DNA of 52,082 bases from Chloroflexota bacterium (lineage in GTDB: Bacteria > Chloroflexota > Anaerolineae > UBA4142): NCBI GenBank assembly GCA_023489485.1, contig JAMDCU010000080.1, positions 935 to 53,016 of the forward strand. Reading direction: 5' to 3'. Shown here one piece after another: positions 10,257-18,801 of this stretch. Within the stretch, counting starts at the first letter, position 1. Each line of letters opens with the position of its first letter. The position numbers and the translations under genes are program-made. Under the pieces are notes generated by a model that worked only from the letters and a program-made list of their open reading frames with translations, was not told where the DNA came from and searched no databases.

Positions 10257-10469
10257 ATCTTGTGCAATGCCACCGAGCGCACCCGGGCCGAGAAAGCAGC
10301 GCGTGTCCTCGCCGAGGTCGGCGACGTCCTCGCGCCATCGCTCGATGGCGAGACGCTGCTCGCGAGCCCGGTGCAGCCCACGTCCAAGCGATCTCGCAGG
10401 AAAAAGATGAACCTGGAGTCGAAGCTGGCATTGTCGCGCTATGCCGTCGAACATGGGATGATTGAGTAG
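10257..10469 (+). pseudogene. PAS/GAF sensor remnant (paralogue of 19479-20336)
   Basis: The frame reads ATERTRAEKAARVLAEVGDVLAPSLDGETLLAS and ends LALSRYAVEHGMIE. These match DATERKRAEEAARFLAEVNDVLASSLDYETTLAS and VELSRYALEHGLIE of the intact paralogue. The membrane helices, the PAS domain and most of the GAF domain are deleted. It sits in the same place relative to the GlsB gene as its paralogue does. Confidence 0.75.
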
Positions 10470-10539
10470 CCCTTCCCAGCCATCCGGAGCGGAGCGTCGC
10501 GGAGACGAAGGACGCCTTTCTTGCCCCATCACACGCGTT

Positions 10540-10628
10540 GTCGCATTTGACGACAACGTGCGGGTTGCTTCTACGACAAGAACAATCGAGTCCCAGTGAT
10601 TCCTTTTCCGGTCCAAACATTGTATGCT
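10540..10628 (+). promoter_or_regulatory. ACGAC-box promoter element 4 (HEAT/YggT operon)
   Basis: Plus strand: GTCGC-N5-ACGAC, ACGAC +23, TGATTCC +24, TATGCT +26 (-10 at 10623-10628). The ORF start given at 10624 lies inside this -10, so translation must begin downstream at 10693. Confidence 0.88.
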
Positions 10629-10692
10629 GTTATTGTGTCCAAAACGGATCGACAAATCGACCGCTTTCCACCCCAATTTGAGGAGTGACTCA

Positions 10693-11928
10693 ATGGAGCC
10701 AACAATGTTACACACTCATACGCAGACCGAAGGGCCATTCCCAACAATAAAGAACAATCGCACCGACCTGGCTTTGGTTGCGATCATGTCCGTTCTGATC
10801 GTAGTGGCCGTTGGGGCAATGCGCACGACGAGTCCTCCCGCACTTTGGAATACTCTCATTCGCGTGCCACCGGGAAGCGGCAGCAGCTCGATGGCCGCGG
10901 AACTAACGGAGCCTTTGTCCACTTTCGAGCGGAATACGCAAGCATTGGTTGCCTCCGACTCCGATGGAGCATTTCAGGTGCTACTCTTGTCCCTGAAAGA
11001 AAACGAGCCGCTTGCACAGCGCCGTATCGTTCTGACGGCTTTGCAAGGCGCTTCGCCGGCGGTTGTTCCAGTGCTGATGACAGCCTTGACCGATGCTGAC
11101 CCGGGTGTACGCGCAGGCTCCGCCCAAGTATTAGGTATGCGTCACGAGTACCGAGCAATTGCAACGTTAACCCTGGCGACACACGATACCAAAGCCGACG
11201 TGCGGCTGCAGGCCGTCCGAGCTCTCGGCGCCTTGGACGCATGGCAAGCCCTACCGCGCTTGGAACAACTTGAAGTAAACGAGGGAATTTACGCGGTTCG
11301 CCAAGCGGCGAGCACGGCGAAAGAAGCCTTCCGGGGAAAGATGGCACAGGAGATCGGTGTCTCGGCCTCCCAATTGCGCGACATTTCGGTCACCGCAACC
11401 GAGTCGCCGCAAATCTACGCGGTTACCGCGAGCGATTTGTATGCGCGGCATGGTACCCGGTGGGAATTGGTGAGTCAACTACCGGATGCACCGTTGGCGC
11501 TGGCGACGGGCGCGGACCCGCAACTGATTTATCTTGCCACCATCAGTTCCGGTCTTTACCGCAGTCTTGATAGCGGTCAAACCTGGGAGCATGTTGAGTT
11601 CGGCTTGCGGACGCCCACTCAATTGACCGTCACGGCAGTCGTCGTCGACCCGCAGAACTCGAGCCGGGTATACATCGCCCTGGCCACCCAGAGCGCGAAA
11701 CCCGGTGCCAAAGACGCTCTGGGCATCTTTGCCAGCCGGGATAGCGGTGGCACTTGGGTTCTCCTTCCGAACTCGCCGAGCGCTCTCATTACTAAACGGC
11801 TCGTCATGGATTCGCAATCGGAGGGTTATCTGTATGGAATGATCGATGATACTCCGTGGCGTTACACCTTGCCATCGGACATACCAGGTTCTTCAATAGG
11901 ATGGGTGGGGTCGCCTACTCACAACTAA
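10693..11928 (+). CDS. membrane-anchored HEAT-repeat / beta-propeller protein
   Basis: 411 aa from ATG 10693, preceded by GAGGAG. A single helix (LALVAIMSVLIVVAVGAM, about 27-45) anchors it. HEAT-like repeats follow (VVPVLMTALTDADPGVRAGSAQVLG; ATLTLATHDTKADVRLQAVRALGAL; about 120-200). From about 230 there are beta-propeller/BNR-type blades (IYLATISSGLYRSLDSGQTWEHV; GIFASRDSGGTWVLL). The mix suggests an extracytoplasmic protein-interaction scaffold. It is first in an operon with YggT (28-bp gap) and the small membrane genes. No enzymatic motif is seen. Confidence 0.75.
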   Translation: MEPTMLHTHTQTEGPFPTIKNNRTDLALVAIMSVLIVVAVGAMRTTSPPALWNTLIRVPPGSGSSSMAAELTEPLSTFERNTQALVASDSDGAFQVLLLSLKENEPLAQRRIVLTALQGASPAVVPVLMTALTDADPGVRAGSAQVLGMRHEYRAIATLTLATHDTKADVRLQAVRALGALDAWQALPRLEQLEVNEGIYAVRQAASTAKEAFRGKMAQEIGVSASQLRDISVTATESPQIYAVTASDLYARHGTRWELVSQLPDAPLALATGADPQLIYLATISSGLYRSLDSGQTWEHVEFGLRTPTQLTVTAVVVDPQNSSRVYIALATQSAKPGAKDALGIFASRDSGGTWVLLPNSPSALITKRLVMDSQSEGYLYGMIDDTPWRYTLPSDIPGSSIGWVGSPTHN

Positions 11929-11956
11929 CTTTCCAGAAAGCTCTTTGGAGGTACAT

Positions 11957-12412
11957 ATGTCTATCAATGCAGGTCCCGTAGATCGTCTTGAACAAGTTCG
12001 AGTCACCCAGCAGCCTGGCGTTGAAACGCGCGAGGTGGTGACGGAGAACGTGAACGCCCGCAAGCGCCATACTCTGCAGCGGGTTTCTGCTCTGTTCGGT
12101 TTCTTTTTCAGCGTGCTCGAAGGGCTCCTCGGGCTGCGGATTCTCCTCAAGCTAATGGAGGCGAATCCGAACAATGCCTTTGCCAGTGCCGTTTACAACC
12201 TTACCGGGCTATTCGTGGCGCCTTTCAATAGCTTGTTGGGCAACCCCGCGTCTGCCGGAGGTCGAGTTCTGGAGATCACATCCATCGTTGCGATCATCGT
12301 ATACGCCCTGATCGCCTGGGCGATCATCCGCCTGGTGTGGTTGGTCTTTTATCAGCCGAGCGCCCGCAGCGTCACCACGTATGAGGCAGACCGGTCGCCG
12401 CGTGTCGGCTAA
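11957..12412 (+). CDS. YggT-family membrane protein
   Basis: 151 aa. A 45-residue polar N-terminus precedes helices FGFFFSVLEGLLGLRILLKLM and IVAIIVYALIAWAIIRLVWLVF. Between them is LTGLFVAPFNSLLG, typical of YggT-type proteins (PF02325). GGAGG lies 7 bp before ATG 11957, so the slightly longer start MEVH at 11945 is rejected. The family has a proposed role in membrane or osmotic stress; exact function is unknown. Confidence 0.85.
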   Translation: MSINAGPVDRLEQVRVTQQPGVETREVVTENVNARKRHTLQRVSALFGFFFSVLEGLLGLRILLKLMEANPNNAFASAVYNLTGLFVAPFNSLLGNPASAGGRVLEITSIVAIIVYALIAWAIIRLVWLVFYQPSARSVTTYEADRSPRVG

Positions 12413-12477
12413 CCAACGGCGCGCAGACGGGACCGATCGAACGGGCCGGTTTGCAGATGACAAAGGGAGTATTACCC

Positions 12478-12771
12478 ATGGAACCCACCTTGGTTCAAAT
12501 CATCGTTTACATCCTCATCGCCGGCATCAGTGCGTTTCTAGCGATGAGGATATTTGGCACGGGATACCCATTCGGCTTCTTTGGCGCCTTCCTCGGCGCG
12601 CTCTTGGGGGAGTGGCTGATGGTTAACCTGCTGCACATTGTGCTAGCGCCGGAAGCCTCTTACGGGGGTGTGCCGATCATTACGGCGGTCGTCGGAGCCG
12701 CGTCGCTGTCAGTGCTATGGGCCATCGTTACGAGCGGTAAACACCACCACCGACGATGGCTTCCCCGCTAG
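12478..12771 (+). CDS. small multi-pass membrane protein, GlsB/YeaQ-like
   Basis: 97 aa from MEPTLVQIIVYILIAGISAFLAMRIFG. Three helices with a glycine-rich centre (FGFFGAFLGALLGEWLMV) recall the GlsB/YeaQ fold, though sequence is divergent. The end is His/Arg-rich (KHHHRRWLPR). AAAGGGAG stands 8 bp before the chosen ATG. It follows yggT by 65 bp in the same direction. Confidence 0.65.
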   Translation: MEPTLVQIIVYILIAGISAFLAMRIFGTGYPFGFFGAFLGALLGEWLMVNLLHIVLAPEASYGGVPIITAVVGAASLSVLWAIVTSGKHHHRRWLPR

Positions 12772-12795
12772 CTTGAGCAATGCCGATGACATCAA

Positions 12796-12809
12796 GTGAA
12801 CATGTTCAC
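12796..12809. promoter_or_regulatory. 14-bp perfect palindrome, possible operator
   Basis: GTGAACATGTTCAC is a perfect palindrome about 50 bp before the 12859 gene. It is shorter than a Gram-positive LexA box (GAAC-N4-GTTC), having only AT between the arms. The regulator is unknown. Confidence 0.4.
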
Positions 12810-12810
12810 G

Positions 12811-12842
12811 GAGGCAGTCGCTTCTGGTAGGGTGACTGCCTC
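12811..12842 (+). terminator. hairpin without T-run
   Basis: GAGGCAGTC pairs with GACTGCCTC over a 14-nt loop. It may end the upstream operon or form a 5' leader structure of the next gene; no T-tract follows. Confidence 0.4.
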
Positions 12843-12858
12843 TCTCCAGGAGTAAGCC

Positions 12859-13077
12859 ATGCAAGACCGAAATCGATTTCAGCTCGACGCGTTTCTGTTC
12901 ACCATCCTCTGGGTCTTCTTCCTCTGCATTGTTTCAGCCGGATTTCTGATCGCCGTCCTGGCGGGAACCGTCTCCCTGCCCACCGAGATTGTGAACGTCT
13001 TCCCCTTTCTAACGGTCGCCGTCTTGATACTTGCTTTCGGGGTCGCGCGCACCGCCTTTTCGTATTGGTCCATCTAG
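12859..13077 (+). CDS. small two-helix membrane protein
   Basis: 72 aa (MQDRNRFQLDAFLFTILWVFFLCIVSAGF...). Two hydrophobic helices at about 12-34 and 48-66 make a hairpin membrane protein. CCAGGAG precedes the ATG. No family recognised. It belongs to the run of small membrane genes after yggT. Confidence 0.6.
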   Translation: MQDRNRFQLDAFLFTILWVFFLCIVSAGFLIAVLAGTVSLPTEIVNVFPFLTVAVLILAFGVARTAFSYWSI

Positions 13078-13239
13078 GTCGTCCCGCCAAAACCCGGTCG
13101 AACTCTACGTCGCATCCTGGTTACGCACTCTATCAAACCGAGCTCGCATATGGGTCGCGTGAGATTAATCTGGGCGTTCACCTCCGGCGTCACGTGGCCA
13201 ATCAGAGGGAATGCATCATCACACAAGAAGGAGAACATC

Positions 13240-13389
13240 ATGAAACTGACACGGAACCTCGGAATGCTCTTGCTCGCAATCTACCTGATCCTAGTGGGAG
13301 TCAGCGCGTTTATTAGTCTGGGGCAGTTGAGCATTGTTGTCGCAATCCTCGCGATCGCGGCCGGTATCTTAATTCTGATCGGTCGCTAG
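13240..13389 (+). CDS. 49-aa small membrane protein
   Basis: MKLTRNLGMLLLAIYLILVGVSAFISLGQLSIVVAILAIAAGILILIGR. Two helices with a basic N-terminus. AAGAAGGAG precedes ATG 13240, which is the correct start within the longer ORF. A paralogue lies at 22019-22210 (KLTKNLAMLLLAVLLALTG...), so this is a repeated local family. Function unknown. Confidence 0.7.
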   Translation: MKLTRNLGMLLLAIYLILVGVSAFISLGQLSIVVAILAIAAGILILIGR

Positions 13390-13540
13390 GCAGTACGTTC
13401 CCTCGGCCCGACTTTCGGAGCAACGGGAACAAGTCCATTGCATTCTGCGCGCGAACGGCAGATACCCTTTCGTCCCCCGCAAGTGCTGGGTCGCAAGACG
13501 CGTCGCCAACTCTGTTGGCGCACCCAGCGGAGGGCTGCCG

Positions 13541-14039
13541 CATGGGGGTCACTGCGGCGGCATCCACTTTTTCGTAATCGCGTTTATTGGTTGGCTCCTG
13601 CAGAACGCCGCGACCGCCAGTGTGCAGCAGGTGACGCTGCAACGCCTGTTGGCCGGGCACACAGTTGGCGAAATCATGACGCCCGAATGCCAGACGCTCG
13701 CGCCGGAAGCGACGCTGGACCAAGTGGTCCAGGATCATATTCTGACGACGGGGCGGCGGTGTTTTCCCGTGGAACGGGCGGGGCGCGTCGAAGGGCTGCT
13801 GACGTTGCACCATGTCAAGGCAATTCCGCGCGAACGCTGGGCGACGACGACAGCCGAACAGGCGATGACGCCACTGGCGCAGCTGCGTGTCGTTCGTCCG
13901 GGTGATCCCTTGTGGCAAGCGATTCTGCCGGGACACTTGCCGAGCGCGGCCTCATCGACACCATGCTGCCAATCGGCGTACTGTTCGCGCTGTGGATAAT
14001 GATGCGCCGCCAGTTCGCGTTTGATATCGTGCCGCGCTA
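13541..14039 (+). pseudogene. M50 site-2 protease C-terminal/CBS fragment
   Basis: The frame gives GIHFFVIAFIGWLLQNAATASVQQVTLQRLLAGHTVGEIMTP, like the last membrane helices and linker of rhomboid-independent M50 (SpoIVFB-like) proteases with CBS tails. A CBS pair follows (VGEIMTPECQTLAPEATLDQVVQDHIL ... AEQAMTPLAQLRVVRPGDPLWQAI). The HEXXH metalloprotease part is missing. After about 13926 the sequence changes frame into an unrelated membrane-protein tail (DTMLPIGVLFALWIMMRR). It is truncated at both ends. Confidence 0.6.
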
Positions 14040-15584
14040 GCCGGGTTTGCCCGAACGGCCAGGCGCAAGGGGCTGCACCAATCCTTGCGCGGGAGCGAGA
14101 TCCTTTTCCGGGCGGTCTTCTCTCTTGAAATCAATATATCCCCGCTCAACGTCCGTTGATATCAGCTGCACGCGAATCCGGTCGCCAACATCAATGCCCT
14201 CGAACCCATGGACCACTCGCCCTTCGACCGGAATATTCAAAAGGCGGGCCCAGGTACCTTTCGATGAAGCCCCTGTGACAAGTGCGTCGAACCGCTCTCC
14301 GATTTTCGATTCCAGGAGAAGCGCCGCGGCCGATTTGCCGACCTGCCGTTCGACCTTGTCAGCGGCATCCTCTTCTTCGGTGCAATGAGTCGCCAGAACC
14401 TCCAGTTCAGCGATGCCATAGGGGATGGGGCTCCCATCGATGGCGGCCTTTAATAAACGCTGCGTGATAAGGTCCGTAAATCGACGATTAGGGGCTGTGG
14501 AATGAGTATAGTCGCTCACGGCGAGACCAAAATGTCCCGGCGCCGTGTCGCCCGGTAGTTCTGCGATATATTCACCCGCCCCCAACAGTTTGATCACGGC
14601 GAGAGACAAATCGGGGAAACGAAGCGGGTCCGCGGCTCGCTCCTTCGTCAGAAATTCTTCCAGCGCTTTTGAATCTGGATTACCTGGCAGCGCGAACTTG
14701 TGCTCTGCGGCAATCTCGACAATCCGGTCCCATCGTTTTGGAGTGCGGACGACCCGGCGGATCGAAGGGACTTGGCGTGACGAGAGGTACCGGGCGGTCA
14801 CGCCGTTCGCCGCGATCATGAAATCCTCGATAATGTCCTTGGCGCGGTTCGTTTCTTCCATTTGCAGGTCACGGATTTGATCGCCATCAAATACCGGTCT
14901 TGCCTCAATGGTTTCAAGACTCAGCGCCCCATGAACGTGCCGGAGATTCTTCATACTTTGCGCGGCTCTGTCCTGCGTGCGCACATTCTCAGCAAGCCCA
15001 TTTGTGGCCGCAATCCCTGCGGGCATGGTCCCATTCCCTTCCAGCCATGTAGCAACGCTGTTGTAGGCGAGCTTGGCCCGATTCCGAACACGCGCCCGGT
15101 AGATGTCAGAATCACGCAGGGATCCATCCGTGCCAATCACCATGTCGACGACAATGGACAAACGATCCTCATTGACATTCAGCGATGTCAGGTCGGTGGA
15201 GAGCTTTTCGGGAAGCATGGGGAACGTTATCGCCGCCGTATACACCGAGGTTGTGTTATGCCGGGCGTGTTGATCAAGGGCTGAGCCATTCTCGACGAGC
15301 GCGTCCACATCAGCTACGGCAACCAGAATCCTGACTGTGTCTCCGGGCATTGCCTCGGCCACGGTAAGCTGGTCCAGGTCACGGGAATCATCGTTATCAA
15401 TGGAAGCCCATAGTAGCTCCCTGAGGTCACGCACAAGCCTGCCAGTCATAGTTGCAGCTGCCCGAATGTTGCCGAGTTCGGCGATGGCTTGTGCAGAAAA
15501 GTCAGGCAGCAATCCTCGCTCAAGCATCGCTCTCCGGGCGATGCTCTGAAGAATGGCACGGTGCTGTTGCTCATTCATGTCCAC
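14037..15584 (-). CDS. RNB-domain exoribonuclease (RNase II/R family)
   Basis: 515 aa. The RNB catalytic core shows DNDDSRDLDQLTVAE (acidic metal ligands, about 70-85), FPMLPEKLSTDLTSLNVNEDR and SDYTHSTAPNRRFTDLITQRLL (about 395-415). A C-terminal S1-like barrel follows (VEGRVVHGFEGIDVGDRIRVQLISTDVERGYIDFKRE). The N-terminal cold-shock domains of RNase R are absent, so this is a short member. Start: GTG 15584 lies 8 bp after AGGAGG, with ATG 15578 two codons on; the longer ORF start is unlikely. Role: processive 3'-5' RNA decay. Confidence 0.88.
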   Translation of the reverse strand: MDMNEQQHRAILQSIARRAMLERGLLPDFSAQAIAELGNIRAAATMTGRLVRDLRELLWASIDNDDSRDLDQLTVAEAMPGDTVRILVAVADVDALVENGSALDQHARHNTTSVYTAAITFPMLPEKLSTDLTSLNVNEDRLSIVVDMVIGTDGSLRDSDIYRARVRNRAKLAYNSVATWLEGNGTMPAGIAATNGLAENVRTQDRAAQSMKNLRHVHGALSLETIEARPVFDGDQIRDLQMEETNRAKDIIEDFMIAANGVTARYLSSRQVPSIRRVVRTPKRWDRIVEIAAEHKFALPGNPDSKALEEFLTKERAADPLRFPDLSLAVIKLLGAGEYIAELPGDTAPGHFGLAVSDYTHSTAPNRRFTDLITQRLLKAAIDGSPIPYGIAELEVLATHCTEEEDAADKVERQVGKSAAALLLESKIGERFDALVTGASSKGTWARLLNIPVEGRVVHGFEGIDVGDRIRVQLISTDVERGYIDFKREDRPEKDLAPAQGLVQPLAPGRSGKPG

Positions 15585-15598
15585 AGGATTTCCCTCCT

Positions 15599-15760
15599 TC
15601 AACAGTTCACTTTCCTGTAAAATATCGCCTTTGCGATTTCTGCCGTGATAATGTAAGCTACGATCATTATCCCGATGGGCAGAAGGGCCAAAATGGGCAA
15701 TGGGGTAAACCCCAAAACCCCAGCCAGACCCATCCACTGCCCGAGCGATGGATCCGCCTC
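15599..15760 (-). pseudogene. P-type ATPase C-terminal remnant
   Basis: One minus frame reads MGLAGVLGFTPLPILALLPIGIMIVAYIITAEIAKAIFYRK and stops. This matches the last two helices and the ExxKxxFYRR end of MgtA-type cation P-type ATPases. Nothing else of the ATPase is here; upstream it joins PAP2 sequence. Confidence 0.55.
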
Positions 15761-16030
15761 GAGTGCGATTCGCGAGTGGTCATCTCATAGTGCGCGCCCA
15801 CGTAAATCCGAGTAAATGCGACGAGTGCGGCGATACTATGCACGCCCACGGCAATTTCCAGGGGCCATTGAAAGTGGCGGAGGCACAGCGTCGCTACGAA
15901 AAATGTCTGCGCGGCATGTCCGCTTGGAAAAGACAAGCCCGGTTCGCGCCAGAAGCGCCCAGCGCGCTAGCGGCGTAAGCCGCATGATAACAATTCCGAG
16001 CCCGCCGAGCAGACCTATCACCACCGCCCC
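15761..16030 (-). pseudogene. PAP2-family phosphatase fragment
   Basis: Minus frames give GLLGGLGIVIMRLTPLARWA, then after a frameshift LSFPSGHAAQTFFVATLCLRHFQ and FTRIYVGAHYEM. PSGH and the R-x5-H part of the third phosphatase motif are visible, but the reading frame is broken and the C-terminus is replaced by the ATPase tail. Confidence 0.65.
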
Positions 16031-16114
16031 GCGTTAAACGGTCCGGCGGCGCAGGAGGCGCTCTCCCCACGGTGTGCTTACCAGTGTCTGCTGGACTTGC
16101 TTCAGATCCGGGAT

Positions 16115-17038
16115 TCACGGTGTCCCCTCGGCAGCCGGGGGAGGCGGCGTGGCTGCAACGCCAGCGGGACCTGCCATCACCGCCAAGCTGTGCGGCTGCA
16201 CCGTCAACGTCACCGGACCATCGCCGAGAAAGACTCCGTCCGCCATCACCGGCATCGGCGGATCCGTGGTAATCGCAATTTTCTTCACGTGAAAGCGCTG
16301 AATCCGCTCATCGTTCATGGAGCGCATTGCCTGTCCGATCAGATCGCGTTTACTCAAATCGGAATAGACCAATACGTCGAGCCGGCGGTCATCAAATAAC
16401 ACATCCGGCGCGATCTGAAAATTCGCGCCCATGAACGGCATGTTGGCGACGATGACCAGGTGCGCGTGGGTAATGATTTCACGGCGGTGGTGGTCTAAAC
16501 GTAGACGAATTTCGGAGGGCGCCGCCGAAACCAAGGTCGAAATGAACTCGCCGATTTTGCCCAGGTCGCCATGCTGGATGTCGTCGGCGGATGGGTACAG
16601 CGCCGAAGCCAAACCGACGGCGCCGGCCTCCAGGAAGAAACGGCTCGCGCGTCCTTGGCGCGCCTGTCCGACGTCTATTTTGAGCGGGCGTCCTTTCCGC
16701 AGGAGCGCGACGGCGCCGGCGAGATTGTTGGTCGGAATGCCGAGACTGCGCGCGAGATTATTGCGGGTGCCGGTTGGAATAATGCCCAGGGTCGTCCGGC
16801 TGCCGACGAGTCCGAGCGCGACATTTTCAATCGTGCCATCGCCGCCGGAAACGATGACCATTCTGGCGCCGTCTCGGACCGCGCGGCGCGCGAGGGCGCC
16901 GAGATGCAATTCCGGTTGTACGAGCAACACTTCCGCCTGGATATTCACGAATTGCAGTTGGCGCAGCAAATCGAGCAACTGCACGGCGGAATCCGCCGGG
17001 TTGCCCGCAGCCGGGTTGAAGATCAGTTTGGCTTTCAC
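16115..17038 (-). CDS. diacylglycerol-kinase-family lipid kinase
   Basis: 307 aa from GTG 17038 (VKAKLIFNPAAGNP), which fits the family start better than the 14-residue-longer ORF; AGGGAA precedes it. The DAGK catalytic domain has NPAAG at about 8-12, VSGGDGTIENVALGLVG at about 65-81 (nucleotide-binding GGDGT) and GIIPTGTRNNLARSLGIP. It phosphorylates a lipid such as diacylglycerol at the membrane face. The C-terminus ends in a proline/alanine tail. No operon partner is evident. Confidence 0.9.
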   Translation of the reverse strand: MKAKLIFNPAAGNPADSAVQLLDLLRQLQFVNIQAEVLLVQPELHLGALARRAVRDGARMVIVSGGDGTIENVALGLVGSRTTLGIIPTGTRNNLARSLGIPTNNLAGAVALLRKGRPLKIDVGQARQGRASRFFLEAGAVGLASALYPSADDIQHGDLGKIGEFISTLVSAAPSEIRLRLDHHRREIITHAHLVIVANMPFMGANFQIAPDVLFDDRRLDVLVYSDLSKRDLIGQAMRSMNDERIQRFHVKKIAITTDPPMPVMADGVFLGDGPVTLTVQPHSLAVMAGPAGVAATPPPPAAEGTP

Positions 17039-17110
17039 AGACTGATTCCCTAATCCGACCCTCCTCCCCGTTCTGAGCATGCAGAGAGGGAGGAGGGCGG
17101 GAGCAGAGAG

Positions 17111-17332
17111 TTACGGTTTCCGGGCGTGTTTCTGATTGTATTCCTTCATCCGCTTGGCTATCTCCGCGTCGGCTTTCTCGCGCGTGTAGCCATATTTCTC
17201 TTGCAGGGCGCCGCGCAGGTTTTCCATCTTACCCCTGACACGGTCGAGATCGCTATCGGTGAGTTTGCCCCACCACTCTTTCGCACTCCCACGCATTTGT
17301 TTCCACTTGCCCCGCAAAATGTTGTCGTTCAT
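17111..17332 (-). CDS. CsbD-family general stress protein
   Basis: 73 aa. MNDNILRGKWKQMRGSAKEWWGKLTDSDLDRVRGKMENLRGALQEKYGYTREKADAEIAKRM shows the CsbD pattern (GKWKQ-x-G-x-x-K, LTDDDL, G-x-x-x-L-x-G-x-x-Q-x-x-YG). These are small hydrophilic proteins induced by general stress; molecular role unknown. GGAGGTACTACC precedes the ATG. Confidence 0.92.
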   Translation of the reverse strand: MNDNILRGKWKQMRGSAKEWWGKLTDSDLDRVRGKMENLRGALQEKYGYTREKADAEIAKRMKEYNQKHARKP

Positions 17333-17344
17333 GGTAGTACCTCC

Positions 17345-17660
17345 TTGAACCAGTTAACGGACTTGCAGTTTATGCGATGACTTGCATGCGCTGCAAAGCC
17401 CGCGCTGGTCGCGCCCCATGGGCCTTTGGCTTTTCCCAGGTGTTCCACATCAAGAATGACCGCGCACGTCACATCGCGGATTGTCAGATCGCCAACCAGG
17501 CGCCCGTGAGTCGCGTCAACCATTTCACCGCGTTTGTTCTTGAACGTGATCTTTGGATATTTCTCCGCGTCCAGGAAATCTGCCGAGCGGAGGTGCGCAT
17601 CGTGTTTTTCATCCCGCGTGTTAACACTGGCGGCTTTGATTTCAACGTTGACCTTGGACT
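17345..17660 (-). pseudogene. YceI-family fragment
   Basis: The minus strand reads VEIKAASVNTRDEKHDAHLRSADFLDAEKYPKITFKNKRGEMVD...VVGDLTIRDVTCAVILDVEHLGKAKGPWG, the central YceI lipid-binding barrel. The N-terminal strand with signal peptide and the C-terminal strands are missing, and the frame runs into vector-like HASHRINCKSVNWFKEVLP. Truncated at both ends. Confidence 0.75.
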
Positions 17661-17813
17661 TGCAACATGCTCTTCGTCGCTTTTGCGAGTCATTCCTTCT
17701 TGTGTGCGGCGGATTTGGCGTGGTCGCGCGCCTTGTGCGCCGCTGACAGAACGGCGGAATGTCAGGAATCGGGGCAAGAGCCAAACTCCTGCCTTCATCG
17801 CCCGCGGAAGATT

Positions 17814-18194
17814 CTAGCGATGCTCTGCAGCTTCCGCTTCGGCTTTCGTCTTATGCACGGTCCCATCCGGATGGTTCGGCGGTGAGTAAATCGTGTAGAG
17901 TTTGAGCGGCTTGGTCGCAGAAGCATTGATCACATTGTGATAGGTGCCCGCCGGCACCACCACTGCGTCGCCGTCACGGGCCAGATGCTCTTCTTTGCCG
18001 TCGAAGACGAATTTGGCTTTGCCCTCTTCGAGGCGGAAGAACTGGTCGACGTTGGGATGCACCTCGTTGCCGATTTCCTCCCGCGGCTGCAGACACATCA
18101 CCACAAGCTGACTGTATTTTCCGGTGAAGAGCACCCGGCGAAAATACTTGTTCTTCAGAGTTGTCTTCTCGATTGGTCCAACGTAGCCGGTCAT
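17814..18194 (-). CDS. cupin-domain protein (mannose-6-phosphate-isomerase-like fold)
   Basis: 126 aa. The barrel shows REEIGNEVHPNVDQFFRLEEGKAKFVFDG (about 38-66) and DGDAVVVPAGTYHNVINAS (about 73-91), giving the usual H...E...H metal ligands. CAAGGAGG precedes ATG 18194. Substrate unknown. It is not closely related to the cupin at 8190-8543. Confidence 0.85.
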   Translation of the reverse strand: MTGYVGPIEKTTLKNKYFRRVLFTGKYSQLVVMCLQPREEIGNEVHPNVDQFFRLEEGKAKFVFDGKEEHLARDGDAVVVPAGTYHNVINASATKPLKLYTIYSPPNHPDGTVHKTKAEAEAAEHR

Positions 18195-18273
18195 TGTCTT
18201 TGCCTCCTTGGGTCAGGATTGACGATGTAACTAGAGTATAGGTTGCGCCTAAGTGCTTTGCCGATGGATCAAA

Positions 18274-18705
18274 TCATCTCGGTAAGGCATCTCTCGGGCT
18301 ATGTGTGCGTCCGGCTTGGACGAGATCCAATATTCTGTCATCGATTCCGTCTGTTTGGATTTGTTCCCAGAGCTTACCTCCCGGCTTGAGCAAGTTCAGA
18401 GCGACGACGGCTCCGGTGATGAGACCCAGCGCCAGAGTGACACGTAGCAGGCTACGCTCGACCGAATGCAGACGGTGGGTCCCGCTGGACTCGGAAGTTT
18501 CTTTCAGTGAATGCGCGACGTGCGGCGTGTGATCGTGGTGCAGCGCAATGTCGCGGTCGGTCACAATCCCGACCAGTCTTCCATCGTCGGTGACGAGCAC
18601 ATCGCCGATGTTCCGATCCCGCATCAGACGGGCGGCGTGCGCCACAGTATCCAGGGGTGAGCAAGTAGCAAGCGACCCTGTCATAATATCATGGGCTTGG
18701 GGCAC
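18274..18705 (-). CDS. single-CBS membrane-associated protein, possibly shortened
   Basis: 143 aa. Residues 1-60 form one CBS motif (DIMTGSLATCSPLDTVAHAARLMRDRNIGDVLVTDDGRLVGIVTDRDIAL). The second CBS normally needed for a Bateman pair is absent. Instead a polar linker leads to a helix (LLRVTLALGLITGAVVALNLLKPGGKLWEQI). I infer an internal fusion of a CBS protein with another small membrane protein. AAGGAGAGG precedes the ATG. Confidence 0.65.
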   Translation of the reverse strand: MPQAHDIMTGSLATCSPLDTVAHAARLMRDRNIGDVLVTDDGRLVGIVTDRDIALHHDHTPHVAHSLKETSESSGTHRLHSVERSLLRVTLALGLITGAVVALNLLKPGGKLWEQIQTDGIDDRILDLVQAGRTHSPRDALPR

Positions 18706-18736
18706 GATCCTCTCCTTCTTTGAAGGTACCGCGCAA

Positions 18737-18790
18737 CCGGGGCGAGGCTTCTATCCCTATCGTTCAACAGAGACAGGAATCTCGCCCCGG
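18737..18790. repeat. 10-bp inverted repeat
   Basis: CCGGGGCGAG and CTCGCCCCGG are perfectly complementary with a 34-nt loop, between GlsB copy 2 and the CBS gene. It may be a terminator-like structure; no T-run follows. Confidence 0.4.
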
Positions 18791-18801
18791 CGGCGACCAT
18801 C

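Noticed and set aside
10624-10692. ORF-track start of the HEAT/propeller gene
   Set aside because: It lies inside the -10 of promoter element 4, so it cannot be in the mRNA; ATG 10693 has a proper ribosome site.
10117-10715. 167-aa and 191-aa minus-strand ORFs
   Set aside because: They run across two promoter elements and the PAS remnant; no ribosome site or recognisable protein.
12796-12809. LexA/SOS box
   Set aside because: GAAC and GTTC are separated by 2 bp rather than 4, so it does not match the known LexA box; kept only as an unknown palindrome.
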